From: JBFLYH01 sp964630235
GTDB taxonomy: Bacteria > Oederibacteriota > JAAXVQ01 > JAUVAV01
DNA: 64,000 nucleotides
Direction of reading: 5' to 3'
Assembly (NCBI GenBank): GCA_964630235.1
Contig: CAZVUO010000003.1
Location: forward strand, 62,001-126,000
In this document: in pieces, positions 1 to 8,406 of the stretch
Position numbering within the stretch: position 1 is the stretch's first letter
How the letters are laid out: each line of letters opens with the position of its first letter
Notes under the pieces: generated by a model
Told to the model about the DNA's origin: nothing
Database searches by the model: none
The model's input: the letters and a program-made list of their open reading frames with translations, nothing else
Program-made: the position numbers and the translations under genes

Positions 1-2217
1 CTGGTCCTGCAAGCCGCGATCCTTCCCCGCCCAGCCGGTCCGCAAGGCTCCCAGGACCGCTTCGGCGTCAGCCGGGGTCAAGGCCGCGACCGCGGCCAGA
101 AAGTGGCGGAACTGTTCCTGCCGGGCCTGCTCACCGCTAAACGTCGTGTTCTCCCCGTTCCAGATCGTGACCAGCACTTCGCGGTCATGCGAAAAGCGCA
201 GCCGTCCCTCGCCGGTCTCCAGCGCCAGTACCTTGGCCGCCCGCTCGACCGGCTCGGCCGACGGCGTGCCCGCGACCGCCAGGGCCAGCTCGGCCAGCTC
301 CACCTCAAACCATTGCCTGCCGCCCAGAACCCCGGGCCAGGTGGCCGGCGTGATCGCCTGCACAGGCCCCAGGTTCCGGACCCGGGTCAGCGCCGCGCGC
401 GCAACATTCACGGCCCGCCGGCCCCAGGCCGCGAATCCCGGGGAAGGCGGCGTTTGCAGCTTCTTCTCCACGGCCTCGGCCTGGGCGGGTTCCACCAGCG
501 CAACGGTCTCATTCTGGAACTCGGCCAGGCGCACGGTCTGGTCTTGCGACAGAGGCAGGCGCTGGGTCTTGCGGCTGACCACGGCCAGCATCGGCTCATT
601 GGCCGGTGAGAGCACGGGCACGCTGAGCACGCGGTTGGGGTGGACCGCGATGCCTTCGGTCTGGACCCGGACCTCCGGATTGCGTGCCGGGTAGGCGTCC
701 AGGGTCTCGGCCACCTTCCGCGCCAGGTCCCCATCGCGTGTTTGGCGGCGGAAATAGTAGTACGCGACCGTGCGCAGTTCCAAGAACAGTTCCACCAAAC
801 GGGCGAAGAGCCGCTCCCGGGCGTTGAGGTCAACCGCCTCATTGGGGATCCGGTCCGGATCGCCCTTGGGCAGGTACGGCTCCAGCGAGAAGAATGTCTG
901 GTCCTGGGCCAGCAATTTATCCAGAGGCGTGGCCTGGTTCTTGAGCAGGGAGAAATAGGGATTGATCAGGTCCTGTTGGGTGAGGCGGGGTTTGATCTCG
1001 AGGTAGGACACGCCGCTGGCCTTGAGTTCATCCAGCAGGTGCTGGGTATGGAACCCTCCGGTCACGAGCACGGCGATCGGCTGGCCCTGGGCCTCCATGC
1101 GCGCCAGCAGATTCCGGGCGAAATGAACGCTGCGCTGGTCCGCGACCGCATAAAAGTCCTCGGCCGCGTTCAGGTAGCCTTCCAGCACGAACAGTTCCGG
1201 GTCAATCTCCAGCTCGCCCGCCGGGTCATGGCCGCGCAGCCATTCGATGAACACCGGCACGCGGAAGGATTCACGCTCGGCCCGGAACCACGCCACATCG
1301 TCCGGGCTGGCCGAGAGGCTGAGCATGCGCTCCACCACGGCCAAGCGCCGGAGCTGTTGGTCCAGTTCCCGTTCAACCGGCGTCAGGTAATATCCCTCGC
1401 GCAGCGCCGCTTCCAGCCGGTCCAGTTCCTGGAACAACCCGTCCGCCTCGACCTCGGGACCCTGCCGCAGATAGGCCCGCACATGCGCAAAGGGCTCCAG
1501 GCTCAGGCCCCGGCGTCCGGCCTGGCGGCCCAGCCAGCGTGCGTGCTGTTTGGCGCTGGTTTGCCCGCGCTGGAAAGCCGCGCACTGCTGGTCGAAGCGC
1601 AGCAGGGCCGGCGGGTAGAGCCGCGGCTTCAGCGCCGCGAACAGATCGCGCAGGTCGTAGCTATATCCCTGCCCTTCCTCGCGCAGAATGAAATCCACGG
1701 TCTTGCGGTTGCGCGCGTACAGCGCTTGGGTCTCCACGCCTTCCAGGTGGACCGGATCGGCCGCGGTGGCCGCGTAATATTCAGCGCCGGACAGCCGGCC
1801 CTGCCGCACGAAATAATCCGCGACTTCCTCCCGCACATCGGCGAGCGGAAACGTGCGCAGTTTGGTCGTGTTGAGCGGGCGGTCCGTGCCTTCCACGGCC
1901 ACGAACCGCAGCCCGTGCCGTTCGGCCAGCAGGCGGATCATGCGGGCGATATTCATTTGCACTTCGTAATTGCAATGCAGGTCCTGCAGGTGGATGACCA
2001 GGCGGTCGCCGCCAGCGTGGCTTTCCTGAACGGTCCCCCATTTTTTGGGAATTTCCAGCATCCTGCCTTGGAACAGAAAAGGCGTTTCGCCGGCCGCATA
2101 GACCGCCGGGTCGAACGCCCACGTCAGCAGCGGCGCGAGGAAAACCAAGCATAAGGCGAGCGACAAACTTTTCACCCATAAAGCGATTCCGGGCTCGCGC
2201 CAAAAACCGATCAGCAT
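1..2217 (-). CDS. Large ChaN/TIKI-superfamily-like membrane or exported protein, 3' end beyond window
   Basis: The reading frame stays open for at least 739 codons from ATG 2217 to the window edge, so the C-terminus is missing. The start has an AGGGGAC-like ribosome site. Residues about 13-36 form one hydrophobic segment (signal anchor or uncleaved signal). Three motifs in the right order resemble the ChaN/TraB/TIKI/erythromycin-esterase fold: HLQDLHCNYEVQ (76-87) with VEG at 108-110, an RSVHFARN arginine segment near 362-369, and VTGGFH (385-390). These would supply metal- or active-site His and Glu residues. The part after about residue 440 is unrecognised and is Ala/Gln/Glu-rich. From memory, proteins with this HxQDxHCNYE signature are common and often very large in Omnitrophota. 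Substrate unknown; peptidase, esterase or haem binding are all possible within the superfamily. Confidence 0.6.
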   Translation of the reverse strand, partial: MLIGFWREPGIALWVKSLSLALCLVFLAPLLTWAFDPAVYAAGETPFLFQGRMLEIPKKWGTVQESHAGGDRLVIHLQDLHCNYEVQMNIARMIRLLAERHGLRFVAVEGTDRPLNTTKLRTFPLADVREEVADYFVRQGRLSGAEYYAATAADPVHLEGVETQALYARNRKTVDFILREEGQGYSYDLRDLFAALKPRLYPPALLRFDQQCAAFQRGQTSAKQHARWLGRQAGRRGLSLEPFAHVRAYLRQGPEVEADGLFQELDRLEAALREGYYLTPVERELDQQLRRLAVVERMLSLSASPDDVAWFRAERESFRVPVFIEWLRGHDPAGELEIDPELFVLEGYLNAAEDFYAVADQRSVHFARNLLARMEAQGQPIAVLVTGGFHTQHLLDELKASGVSYLEIKPRLTQQDLINPYFSLLKNQATPLDKLLAQDQTFFSLEPYLPKGDPDRIPNEAVDLNARERLFARLVELFLELRTVAYYYFRRQTRDGDLARKVAETLDAYPARNPEVRVQTEGIAVHPNRVLSVPVLSPANEPMLAVVSRKTQRLPLSQDQTVRLAEFQNETVALVEPAQAEAVEKKLQTPPSPGFAAWGRRAVNVARAALTRVRNLGPVQAITPATWPGVLGGRQWFEVELAELALAVAGTPSAEPVERAAKVLALETGEGRLRFSHDREVLVTIWNGENTTFSGEQARQEQFRHFLAAVAALTPADAEAVLGALRTGWAGKDRGLQDQ

Positions 2218-2303
2218 ACCGTCCCCTCTTCTGCGGAAGCTTCCTGTCAGGGAATTTATTCCCCGAAGGGGATTTCTAATCTGATTTTTCTCTTTAGATA
2301 TGA

Positions 2304-2332
2304 AGTATAACACAGAAAAACCAAGCCTACAA
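2304..2332 (-). promoter_or_regulatory. Candidate sigma-70 promoter of the ChaN-like gene
   Basis: On the minus strand, TATACT (2304-2309) is preceded 17 bp upstream by TTGTAG (2327-2332), in the AT-rich gap between this gene and glnE. The -10 is good and the -35 matches only three positions. The leader of about 80 nt would contain a short CCCC-GAA-GGGG hairpin at 2261-2271. Confidence 0.4.
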
Positions 2333-2435
2333 TTGGCAGAGACAATAAAATTGTTGATTTTAAAAGATAAAAATGAGCATGATTCATTTCAGAACGTTAT
2401 TTAGGGTTGAATTTAAAAGATTTTTAAATGGTTTT

Positions 2436-5400
2436 TTAAGAAGAAAGGAAGGCCAGATAGAAATCGCGCACTCTGTGCGAGCACAGAGCCAATTCAGCTA
2501 AAAACCGTTCGGCTTTAGCCTGCGGCCCCAGCATGCGCTTGGCCAGCGCATTCACTTCCCCCGACTCTTCGGGGAGGATGTGGATCTGCTGGTCCTCGAG
2601 AATCTGCAAATAATGTTCCACCCGGCGCAGGAAGATATAATCCTCCCTCACCCTCTCGGTGGTCTGGGCATCCAGGCATCCTGCCTGTTCCAAAAGGCGC
2701 AGAGCCCGCAGCGTGTTCCCGTCCAGCACCTGCGGGGTTTGTCCGGCGTGGATGAGCTGAAGTCCCTGAACCGCGAACTCGATGTCCCGCAATCCGCCCA
2801 GTCCGCTTTTAACGTCCCGGATTGCGCCGTCATTCTGCTGCAGGGCCTGCTGCCGCATCTCGGCGATGGATTTTTTCACTTCCGCGGCGGAACGCGGCGC
2901 CAGCAGCAGTTCGCGCACCTGGCCGCAAAACCGCGCGCCGAATTCCAGATTGCCGGCCACGGGCCGCAGCTTCAAGAGGGCCTGCACCTCGCCGAGCGCG
3001 GCGGTCCGCCCGTAGTACTGCAGGAGGCTGGCGGCGGACGCCACCAGTTCCCCGGAAACGCCGTACGGCCTCAGGCGGAAATCCACCCGGTAAGCGTAGC
3101 CTTCTTCCGTGTACTGCTGGAGCGAAGCGCGCACCCCTTCCAGCGCCGCGGCGAAGGGATCCGGCGCGTTGGCCGCGAGCAGGCGCTGGCGCTCCTCGGC
3201 GCCGGCGTCCGTGCACACGCCCAGCAGGTCAATGTCCGAACTGTAGTTCAGCTCCTCGCCGCCCAGTTTGCCCAGGGCCAGCACGCAGAACTCGCCTGTC
3301 AGGTCCGGCGAACCGGAAGCCGCGGGAACGCGCCAGGCGTGATCCAGGACTTCTTGCGTCAGGGCCTCGGCCAGACGGCTCAAATCCAGCGTCACCTGCT
3401 CCAGCGGCGCGTGCAATCCCAGATCGCGCGTGCCGATGCGCAGAATTTCACGCCGGCGGTAGCGCCGCAGGCGGTTGAGCCATTCCGTTTCCCCGCCGTC
3501 CCGGGAACACAGCAGCGCGAGCTCCTGCCGGTGTTCCTCCACGGTGCGCACCGCTTGCAGCCGCTTGGGGTCAATCGCCGCGTCTAAAAACTCCGGGTTG
3601 CGCGCCAGGCTGTCCGCCAGGAACTGGCTGCTGGCGAAAAGGCCCAGCAGCAGCTCCAGGCGTTTGGGCTGGAAGCGCAGCTGTTCGAAATGGGCCGCGG
3701 CATCGGGCAGGCGCCCCACGAAATGCTCCCAGTTGTTCAGGGCCATGTCCGGATCCGGCTGGCGCTGCACAAAGTCACAGGCCAGGATGGCCAGGCGCAG
3801 GAACTGCTCGCGCCGCCGTTCCTCCCCGCCCGCCAGCTTCCGCAGGTTCACGTAAGCGCGCGCCGGGTCCTGGAAACCCGCGGCGGAGAGGATGCGCTGC
3901 TGCATCTCGGCCGGCGCTTCGGCCAGCAGAATCAGATCCGCCACCGTGGCCGCCTCCCGGCCGGGCAGGGCGCCCGGGCCGAAGTGGCGGTCCACGAAAG
4001 CGCGCACCGCCGCGGTACGGGCCTCGAACTCCAGGCGGAGCTGCTGACCGGGGTCCAGGTCCACCTGTTGCACGTACCCCAGCCGCCGCGCCAGGTGCCG
4101 GTATTCGTCCGAACCGGCCGGCGGCAAAAATAGATCGTCGGCCGAGCCGCGCAGCATGCGCAGGCCGTTGATCAGCTCCCGCAAGAACTGATAGGCCGCC
4201 ACCAGGTCCTCGTACTCCCGCGCGGCCAGCACGCCGGCCTCCTTGAGACCGGCGAGCGCCTGATGGAGACGGGGCGTGCGCAGTTCGCGGTGATCGCGGC
4301 CGTAGATCACCTGCAGGATCTGGACGTCGTATTCCAAGTCCACCAGCGCGCCGGGGCTGAATTTGGCGTTCACCCGGCCGGGCCGGGTTTTTTCCGCCAG
4401 CTGCAGTTCCCGCATCTCGCGCAGGTCTTCCAAATTGATATAGCCGTGGGTTTCGTAAAGAAACTGATCGCGCACGCGTTCCAGCCGCTCGCCCAGTTCC
4501 GCGTCCCCGCCCAGGGCGCGCAAGCGCACCAGGGCCAGCCGCTCCAGCGCATGAGCGGGCCCGTGCGGACCGTAGTAATTGCAAAAAGTTTCCAGACTCG
4601 TGGCCAGCGGACCGTCCTGGCCGTAAGGCCGCAGACGCAGATCAATGTTGAAAATCCCTTCGCGCTTGGCGCGGATGAATTTGGTGGAGGCCAAGACCAG
4701 ACGTTCGAAAAACTCCGAGTTGGAGATGGGGTCAGCCCCGTCCGTCTCGCCGTGGTCGCTGTACACGAACAGCAGCTCGATGTCCGAGGCGTAGCCAAGG
4801 GCCGCGCCGCCGAATTTCCCGAGACCCAGAATGGCCAGCGTGGCTTCCAGCCCCGCCACGGTGCGCGGTTTCCCGTGCCGCTGCGCCAGCGTGTCGTAAT
4901 TCAGCCGGACCGCCGCGCGCGCCACGACCGTGGCCAAAAAAGTCAGGTACTCGGAGAGATGCCGGAAATCGGCTCCGGGCGTGAGAATGTGATCCAGGTC
5001 AATCAGGAAAATCTCCCGGTCCTTGAACTCGTTCAGGCGCCGGGCCTGGGTTCCCAGGTCCGGAGCGCCGGCCAGCGCCTGCTCCAGCCGCTCGGGCAGG
5101 GTTTCCAGGGCGTCGGCGAACCTCCGGCCTTCCACGTGCGGCGCCAGCATGGGCAGCAAGGTCTCGTACTGCAGCCGGATCATGTCTTCCCACAGAAAAT
5201 CGCTGGTCCCCAGCAGGTGGGCCAGGTCGCCCAGCAGGCGGGGGCTGGATAAAAGCTCCAGCCAGTGCCCCTGCTCGGGCAGAGAGAGCACGTCGGCCAC
5301 CAGTTTTTCAAAACGGGAGAGCGCGGCGAACGGGTCCGGGGCCTGGTGCAGGAAATGGGTGAACTGTTTGGTCAGGAGGACCGACAGGCGAACCTGGTCG

Positions 5401-6353
5401 AGCACGAGCGGGTCCGTGATCTGCCTGCCCTGGCTGTCCACGAAGTCAATCAGGTCCTCCACACGCCGGTCGTCCGTGCTGATGCGCACGTGTTCGATGG
5501 AGATGCCCTTGACCGACAGCGCGTTGCTGAGCGCATAGAGGAACGCCGGGGTGTCCTGGGAGACCACTTGCAGGCGCGTGAACGGGCCGCTGTCATTGTC
5601 CATGGCGATCCGCATGGGATACAGCACGGGCGCCTGCCGCCCTTCGAGCATTTCCAGCCGCCGGGCCACCAGCTCGTTCACGCGGTGCTTGGCCTCGGAC
5701 CGGTCCGTCTCCCCGCCGCGTTCCAGCAGGGCCAGCACCTCGTGCAAGTGGCGGCGCAAATCCGCGGCCCAGCGCTCCAGGGGCAGGTCCGTATCCAGGG
5801 TGCCCGAGAAATGGTCCACGATCCTGCGGCGCAGCCAGGGATCCGTCGCCGGCCGCCTCTGCGCAGGAGCGCCGCGGCGGCGCGGCGGTGCGGCCGGCTC
5901 CTCCAGCCGGGCATAAGTATGGATGCCGCCGGAGAGTATATTGACGCCCAGCCCGGACAAAATGCCCGTGATCAGGGAAAATTCGCCCACATAGTCAAAC
6001 GCGAGCACCGTGCAGGTCAGCCGCTGGTCTGGCAGGAAATCGAGCAAAACTTCCACCGGATGCTCGGGCGACAGGCGGGCCAGGGCTCGCACATGCGCGC
6101 CGATCACGGGCAGCTCAAAGCGGGCGAAGTAACGTTCGTCCAGGCGCTCCAGGTGGCCGGCCAGCAGGCGTTCGTCCACGCCCGGGCAGGCTGCGGCCAG
6201 GGCCTCCATCGTCGGCTTCATGCGCGCTTTCCCTTCTTCGGGCATGCCCACATCATACGACACCCGCCCTTCCAAATGAAGATGAAATCGATAGGTCGTT
6301 CTTTGGCTTCGCACCACAGGAGGAGGCAAAAAAACCTTCAGCTTGGCCGTCAT
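2436..6353 (-). CDS. glnE: GlnE-type glutamine synthetase adenylyltransferase with N-terminal tandem ACT domains
   Basis: Bifunctional enzyme expected to add and remove AMP on the conserved Tyr of GlnA, which is encoded next door. It has 1305 residues against roughly 950 for usual GlnE. The two nucleotidyltransferase halves are clear. The first has GLGKFGG (510-516) with D524/E526 and DLRLRPYG (571-578). The second has LGKLGGEE (1027-1034) with D1040/D1042, DFRLRPYG (1091-1098) and GGLRDIEF (1186-1193). The extra ~400 N-terminal residues contain two ACT-like units: 112-148 (pattern DYVGEFSLITGILSGLGVNI) and 258-330 (QDTPAFLYALSNALSVKGIS, then VDSQGRQITDP). The latter resembles the C-terminal ACT pair of GlnD. 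The first-half acidic pair is D-x-E rather than D-x-D. No ribosome site is obvious at ATG 6353, so the exact start is uncertain. Cytoplasmic. Confidence 0.93.
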   Translation of the reverse strand: MTAKLKVFLPPPVVRSQRTTYRFHLHLEGRVSYDVGMPEEGKARMKPTMEALAAACPGVDERLLAGHLERLDERYFARFELPVIGAHVRALARLSPEHPVEVLLDFLPDQRLTCTVLAFDYVGEFSLITGILSGLGVNILSGGIHTYARLEEPAAPPRRRGAPAQRRPATDPWLRRRIVDHFSGTLDTDLPLERWAADLRRHLHEVLALLERGGETDRSEAKHRVNELVARRLEMLEGRQAPVLYPMRIAMDNDSGPFTRLQVVSQDTPAFLYALSNALSVKGISIEHVRISTDDRRVEDLIDFVDSQGRQITDPLVLDQVRLSVLLTKQFTHFLHQAPDPFAALSRFEKLVADVLSLPEQGHWLELLSSPRLLGDLAHLLGTSDFLWEDMIRLQYETLLPMLAPHVEGRRFADALETLPERLEQALAGAPDLGTQARRLNEFKDREIFLIDLDHILTPGADFRHLSEYLTFLATVVARAAVRLNYDTLAQRHGKPRTVAGLEATLAILGLGKFGGAALGYASDIELLFVYSDHGETDGADPISNSEFFERLVLASTKFIRAKREGIFNIDLRLRPYGQDGPLATSLETFCNYYGPHGPAHALERLALVRLRALGGDAELGERLERVRDQFLYETHGYINLEDLREMRELQLAEKTRPGRVNAKFSPGALVDLEYDVQILQVIYGRDHRELRTPRLHQALAGLKEAGVLAAREYEDLVAAYQFLRELINGLRMLRGSADDLFLPPAGSDEYRHLARRLGYVQQVDLDPGQQLRLEFEARTAAVRAFVDRHFGPGALPGREAATVADLILLAEAPAEMQQRILSAAGFQDPARAYVNLRKLAGGEERRREQFLRLAILACDFVQRQPDPDMALNNWEHFVGRLPDAAAHFEQLRFQPKRLELLLGLFASSQFLADSLARNPEFLDAAIDPKRLQAVRTVEEHRQELALLCSRDGGETEWLNRLRRYRRREILRIGTRDLGLHAPLEQVTLDLSRLAEALTQEVLDHAWRVPAASGSPDLTGEFCVLALGKLGGEELNYSSDIDLLGVCTDAGAEERQRLLAANAPDPFAAALEGVRASLQQYTEEGYAYRVDFRLRPYGVSGELVASAASLLQYYGRTAALGEVQALLKLRPVAGNLEFGARFCGQVRELLLAPRSAAEVKKSIAEMRQQALQQNDGAIRDVKSGLGGLRDIEFAVQGLQLIHAGQTPQVLDGNTLRALRLLEQAGCLDAQTTERVREDYIFLRRVEHYLQILEDQQIHILPEESGEVNALAKRMLGPQAKAERFLAELALCSHRVRDFYLAFLSS

Positions 6354-6399
6354 TTCGGGGAAACAGCCCGTGACCTGGCCAAGGAACCTTAACCTGATT

Positions 6400-6527
6400 C
6401 CCCTCTCCCCAGCGCCAGCTGCGGGAGAGGGGAGGGTGAGGGGTCCCGAAATGTTTTCTTGTATTCCAAAGACAAATTATTTACGCCCCCTCCCCTGACC
6501 CCTCCCACCCAAAATCCCGGGGAGGGG
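6400..6527. repeat. Two C/G-block inverted repeats (REP-like)
   Basis: The glnE-glnA gap holds two palindromic units built from CCCCTCTCCC/GGGAGAGGGG (6400-6409 with 6423-6432) and CCCCTCCCC/GGGGAGGGG (6487-6495 with 6519-6527). Units of this style are frequent intergenic repeats in GC-rich genomes. No coding potential is seen from 6354 to 6770. Confidence 0.6.
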
Positions 6528-6636
6528 AGTGTGATTTGATTTACGAGGCATGACACGGTTGGTTTCGTCTCAGGATACCGAAAAAGTATTCCTGCCTCGA
6601 AGCTTCGACTGTGGCGGATTTACTCCGCCCGCAAAC

Positions 6637-6672
6637 AAAAAGCCCTCCGGGACCGCTCCCAGAGGGCTTTTT
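6637..6672 (-). terminator. Rho-independent terminator downstream of glnA
   Basis: AAAAAGCCCTC and GAGGGCTTTTT arms enclose a GC-rich loop. The element is symmetrical, with A and T tracts on both sides, so it could work in both directions. It lies about 100 bp past the glnA stop. Confidence 0.85.
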
Positions 6673-6685
6673 CCAGCACTTCAGC

Positions 6686-6772
6686 CGTTTTATCCTGGGA
6701 AAGGGTACTTTCCCAGGATAAAACGCCGCCTATGGACCATTATCCTAAACAAACCGATAGGGGCGGCGTTTT
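6686..6772 (-). promoter_or_regulatory. Overlapping mutually exclusive hairpins in the glnA 3' UTR
   Basis: A perfect 17-bp inverted repeat (6686-6702 with 6709-6725, 6-nt loop) lies beside an 11-bp inverted repeat (6720-6730 with 6762-6772). The second includes part of the glnA stop codon. The two share bases 6720-6725 (AAAACG), so in the glnA mRNA only one can form fully at a time. The terminator at 6637-6672 follows. The layout resembles an anti-terminator switch, but it may equally be an mRNA-stabilising 3' structure. Confidence 0.6.
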
Positions 6773-8195
6773 AAATATCGTAATACAGCGCGAACTCCCA
6801 GGGATGGGGCCGCAGGTCGAGGGCCTGGACCTCGTTGACCAGCTTGTAGTCCACCCAGGTATCAATCACGTCCTGCGTGAACACATCGCCCTTGAGCATG
6901 AAGGCATGGTCCTTGGAGAGGGCGTTCAAGGCCTCCCGCAGCGACCCCGGGGTCTTGGCCACCTTCGCGGCCTCGGCCGGCGGCAGGTCGTAGATGTTCT
7001 TGTCCAGCGGCTCGCCGGGGTTGATCTTGTTCTGGATCCCGTCCACGGCCGCCATGGTAATCGCGGCGAACGCCAGGTAAGGGTTGCACGAGGGATCGGG
7101 GCACCGGAACTCGATGCGCTTGGCCTTGGGCGAGGTCGAGTACATGGGGATCCGGATGGCCGCGCTGCGGTTGCGGCGCGAGTAAGCCAGGTTGACCGGC
7201 GCTTCATAGCCCGGCACCAGGCGCTTGTAACTGTTAGTGGTCGGGCTGGCGAAGGCCAGCACCGCGGGGGCGTGCTTCAAAATGCCGCCAATGGCGTACA
7301 TCGCCATTTCCGACAGGCCGCCGTAGCCGTCCCCGGCGAACAGGTTCTTGCCGTCCTTCCACAGCGAGAGGTGCACGTGCATGCCGCTGCCGTTGTCCAG
7401 GAACAGCGGTTTGGGCATAAAGGTCACGGTCTTGCCGAAGCGCAGGGCCGTGTTCTTGATCACGTATTTATATTTCAGCAGATTGTCCGCCATTTCCACC
7501 AGCGGGGCGAACCGCATGTCAATTTCGGCCTGTCCGCCCGTGGCGACTTCGTGGTGGTGGGCTTCGATTTGGATGCCCACTTTTTGAAGATTGAGCACCA
7601 TTTCGCTGCGCAGGTCCTGCTGGCTGTCGGTTGGCGGCACCGGGAAATACCCCTCCTTGTACCGCGGCTTGTAGCCAAGATTGGGGTTCTCGCAGCGGCC
7701 TGAATTCCAGCGGCCCTCGACGGAGTCAATGTGGTAGTAGCCTTCGTGGGCGTTCTGGTCGAAACGGATATCGTCAAAGATGAAGAATTCGGCCTCCGGG
7801 CCGAAGAAAAGCGTGTCGGCCAGGCCCAGGGTCTTCACGTAGTTGACCGCTTTCTGGGCCACGTGCCGCGGGTCGCGCGAATAATCCTCGCCGGTCACCG
7901 GGTCGCAGATATTACAGATAATATTCAAGGTCTTCGCCGCGGTGAAGGGGTCCAAGAAAGCGGTCGAGGGCACCGGCTTCAGCAGCATGTCGGATTCGTT
8001 GATCGCCTGCCAGCCGCGGATGCTCGAACCGTCGAACCCCATGCCCTTCTCGAAGGTTGACTCGTCGAACTCGCTGACCGGGTATGTGCAGTGCTGCCAC
8101 AATCCCGGAAAATCCATGAAGCGCAGATCCACGAACTGGACCTTTTCCTTTTCGATGAAGCTGATGACATCCTTGGGTGTTTTGAACTCGCTCAT
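6771..8195 (-). CDS. glnA: Glutamine synthetase type I
   Basis: Makes glutamine from glutamate, ammonia and ATP; cytoplasmic dodecamer. The chosen ATG at 8195 gives 474 residues, normal for GSI-beta, with an AGGGGG ribosome site 6 nt upstream; an in-frame upstream ATG would add 29 atypical residues. Visible motifs are GFDGSSIRGW (53-62), the catalytic-region FGPEAEFF (131-138), HHEVATGGQAEID, NGSGMHVH (268-275) and the adenylylation loop DKNIYDLPP with Tyr402. That Tyr makes it a substrate for the neighbouring GlnE. A perfect sigma-54 promoter lies upstream and the sigma-54 activator is the next gene, so nitrogen-limitation control is very likely. The 3' UTR has unusual structure. Confidence 0.98.
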   Translation of the reverse strand: MSEFKTPKDVISFIEKEKVQFVDLRFMDFPGLWQHCTYPVSEFDESTFEKGMGFDGSSIRGWQAINESDMLLKPVPSTAFLDPFTAAKTLNIICNICDPVTGEDYSRDPRHVAQKAVNYVKTLGLADTLFFGPEAEFFIFDDIRFDQNAHEGYYHIDSVEGRWNSGRCENPNLGYKPRYKEGYFPVPPTDSQQDLRSEMVLNLQKVGIQIEAHHHEVATGGQAEIDMRFAPLVEMADNLLKYKYVIKNTALRFGKTVTFMPKPLFLDNGSGMHVHLSLWKDGKNLFAGDGYGGLSEMAMYAIGGILKHAPAVLAFASPTTNSYKRLVPGYEAPVNLAYSRRNRSAAIRIPMYSTSPKAKRIEFRCPDPSCNPYLAFAAITMAAVDGIQNKINPGEPLDKNIYDLPPAEAAKVAKTPGSLREALNALSKDHAFMLKGDVFTQDVIDTWVDYKLVNEVQALDLRPHPWEFALYYDI

Positions 8196-8250
8196 GACGG
8201 ACCCCCTGTAAGTTGATACCCGGCCAGAACTTCCGGTTGCCATTAACAAA

Positions 8251-8266
8251 TGCAAAGGCCGTGCCA
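8251..8266 (-). promoter_or_regulatory. Sigma-54 promoter of glnA
   Basis: The minus strand reads TGGCACGGCCTTTGCA, matching the -24/-12 consensus TGGCAC-N5-TTGCA at every position. It sits 56 bp upstream of the glnA start. Bases 8267-8406 would be the place for activator binding. Confidence 0.9.
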
Positions 8267-8406
8267 AAACACGGCCGGCCAAAATCAGATGGATTGATAC
8301 TATATAACAAGGGCGATGGGACAGATGCGGTTTTTTTTTAGAAAAACGGCGCTGGCTGGTTATTACAATATCGTTATTCTCAGCATGAAAAAACTACTCT
8401 TTTGTC

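Noticed and set aside
640..2154. Long plus-strand frame opposite the ChaN-like gene
   Set aside because: Gln/Arg/His-biased translation with no family pattern; the minus-strand frame gives a coherent protein with recognisable motifs.
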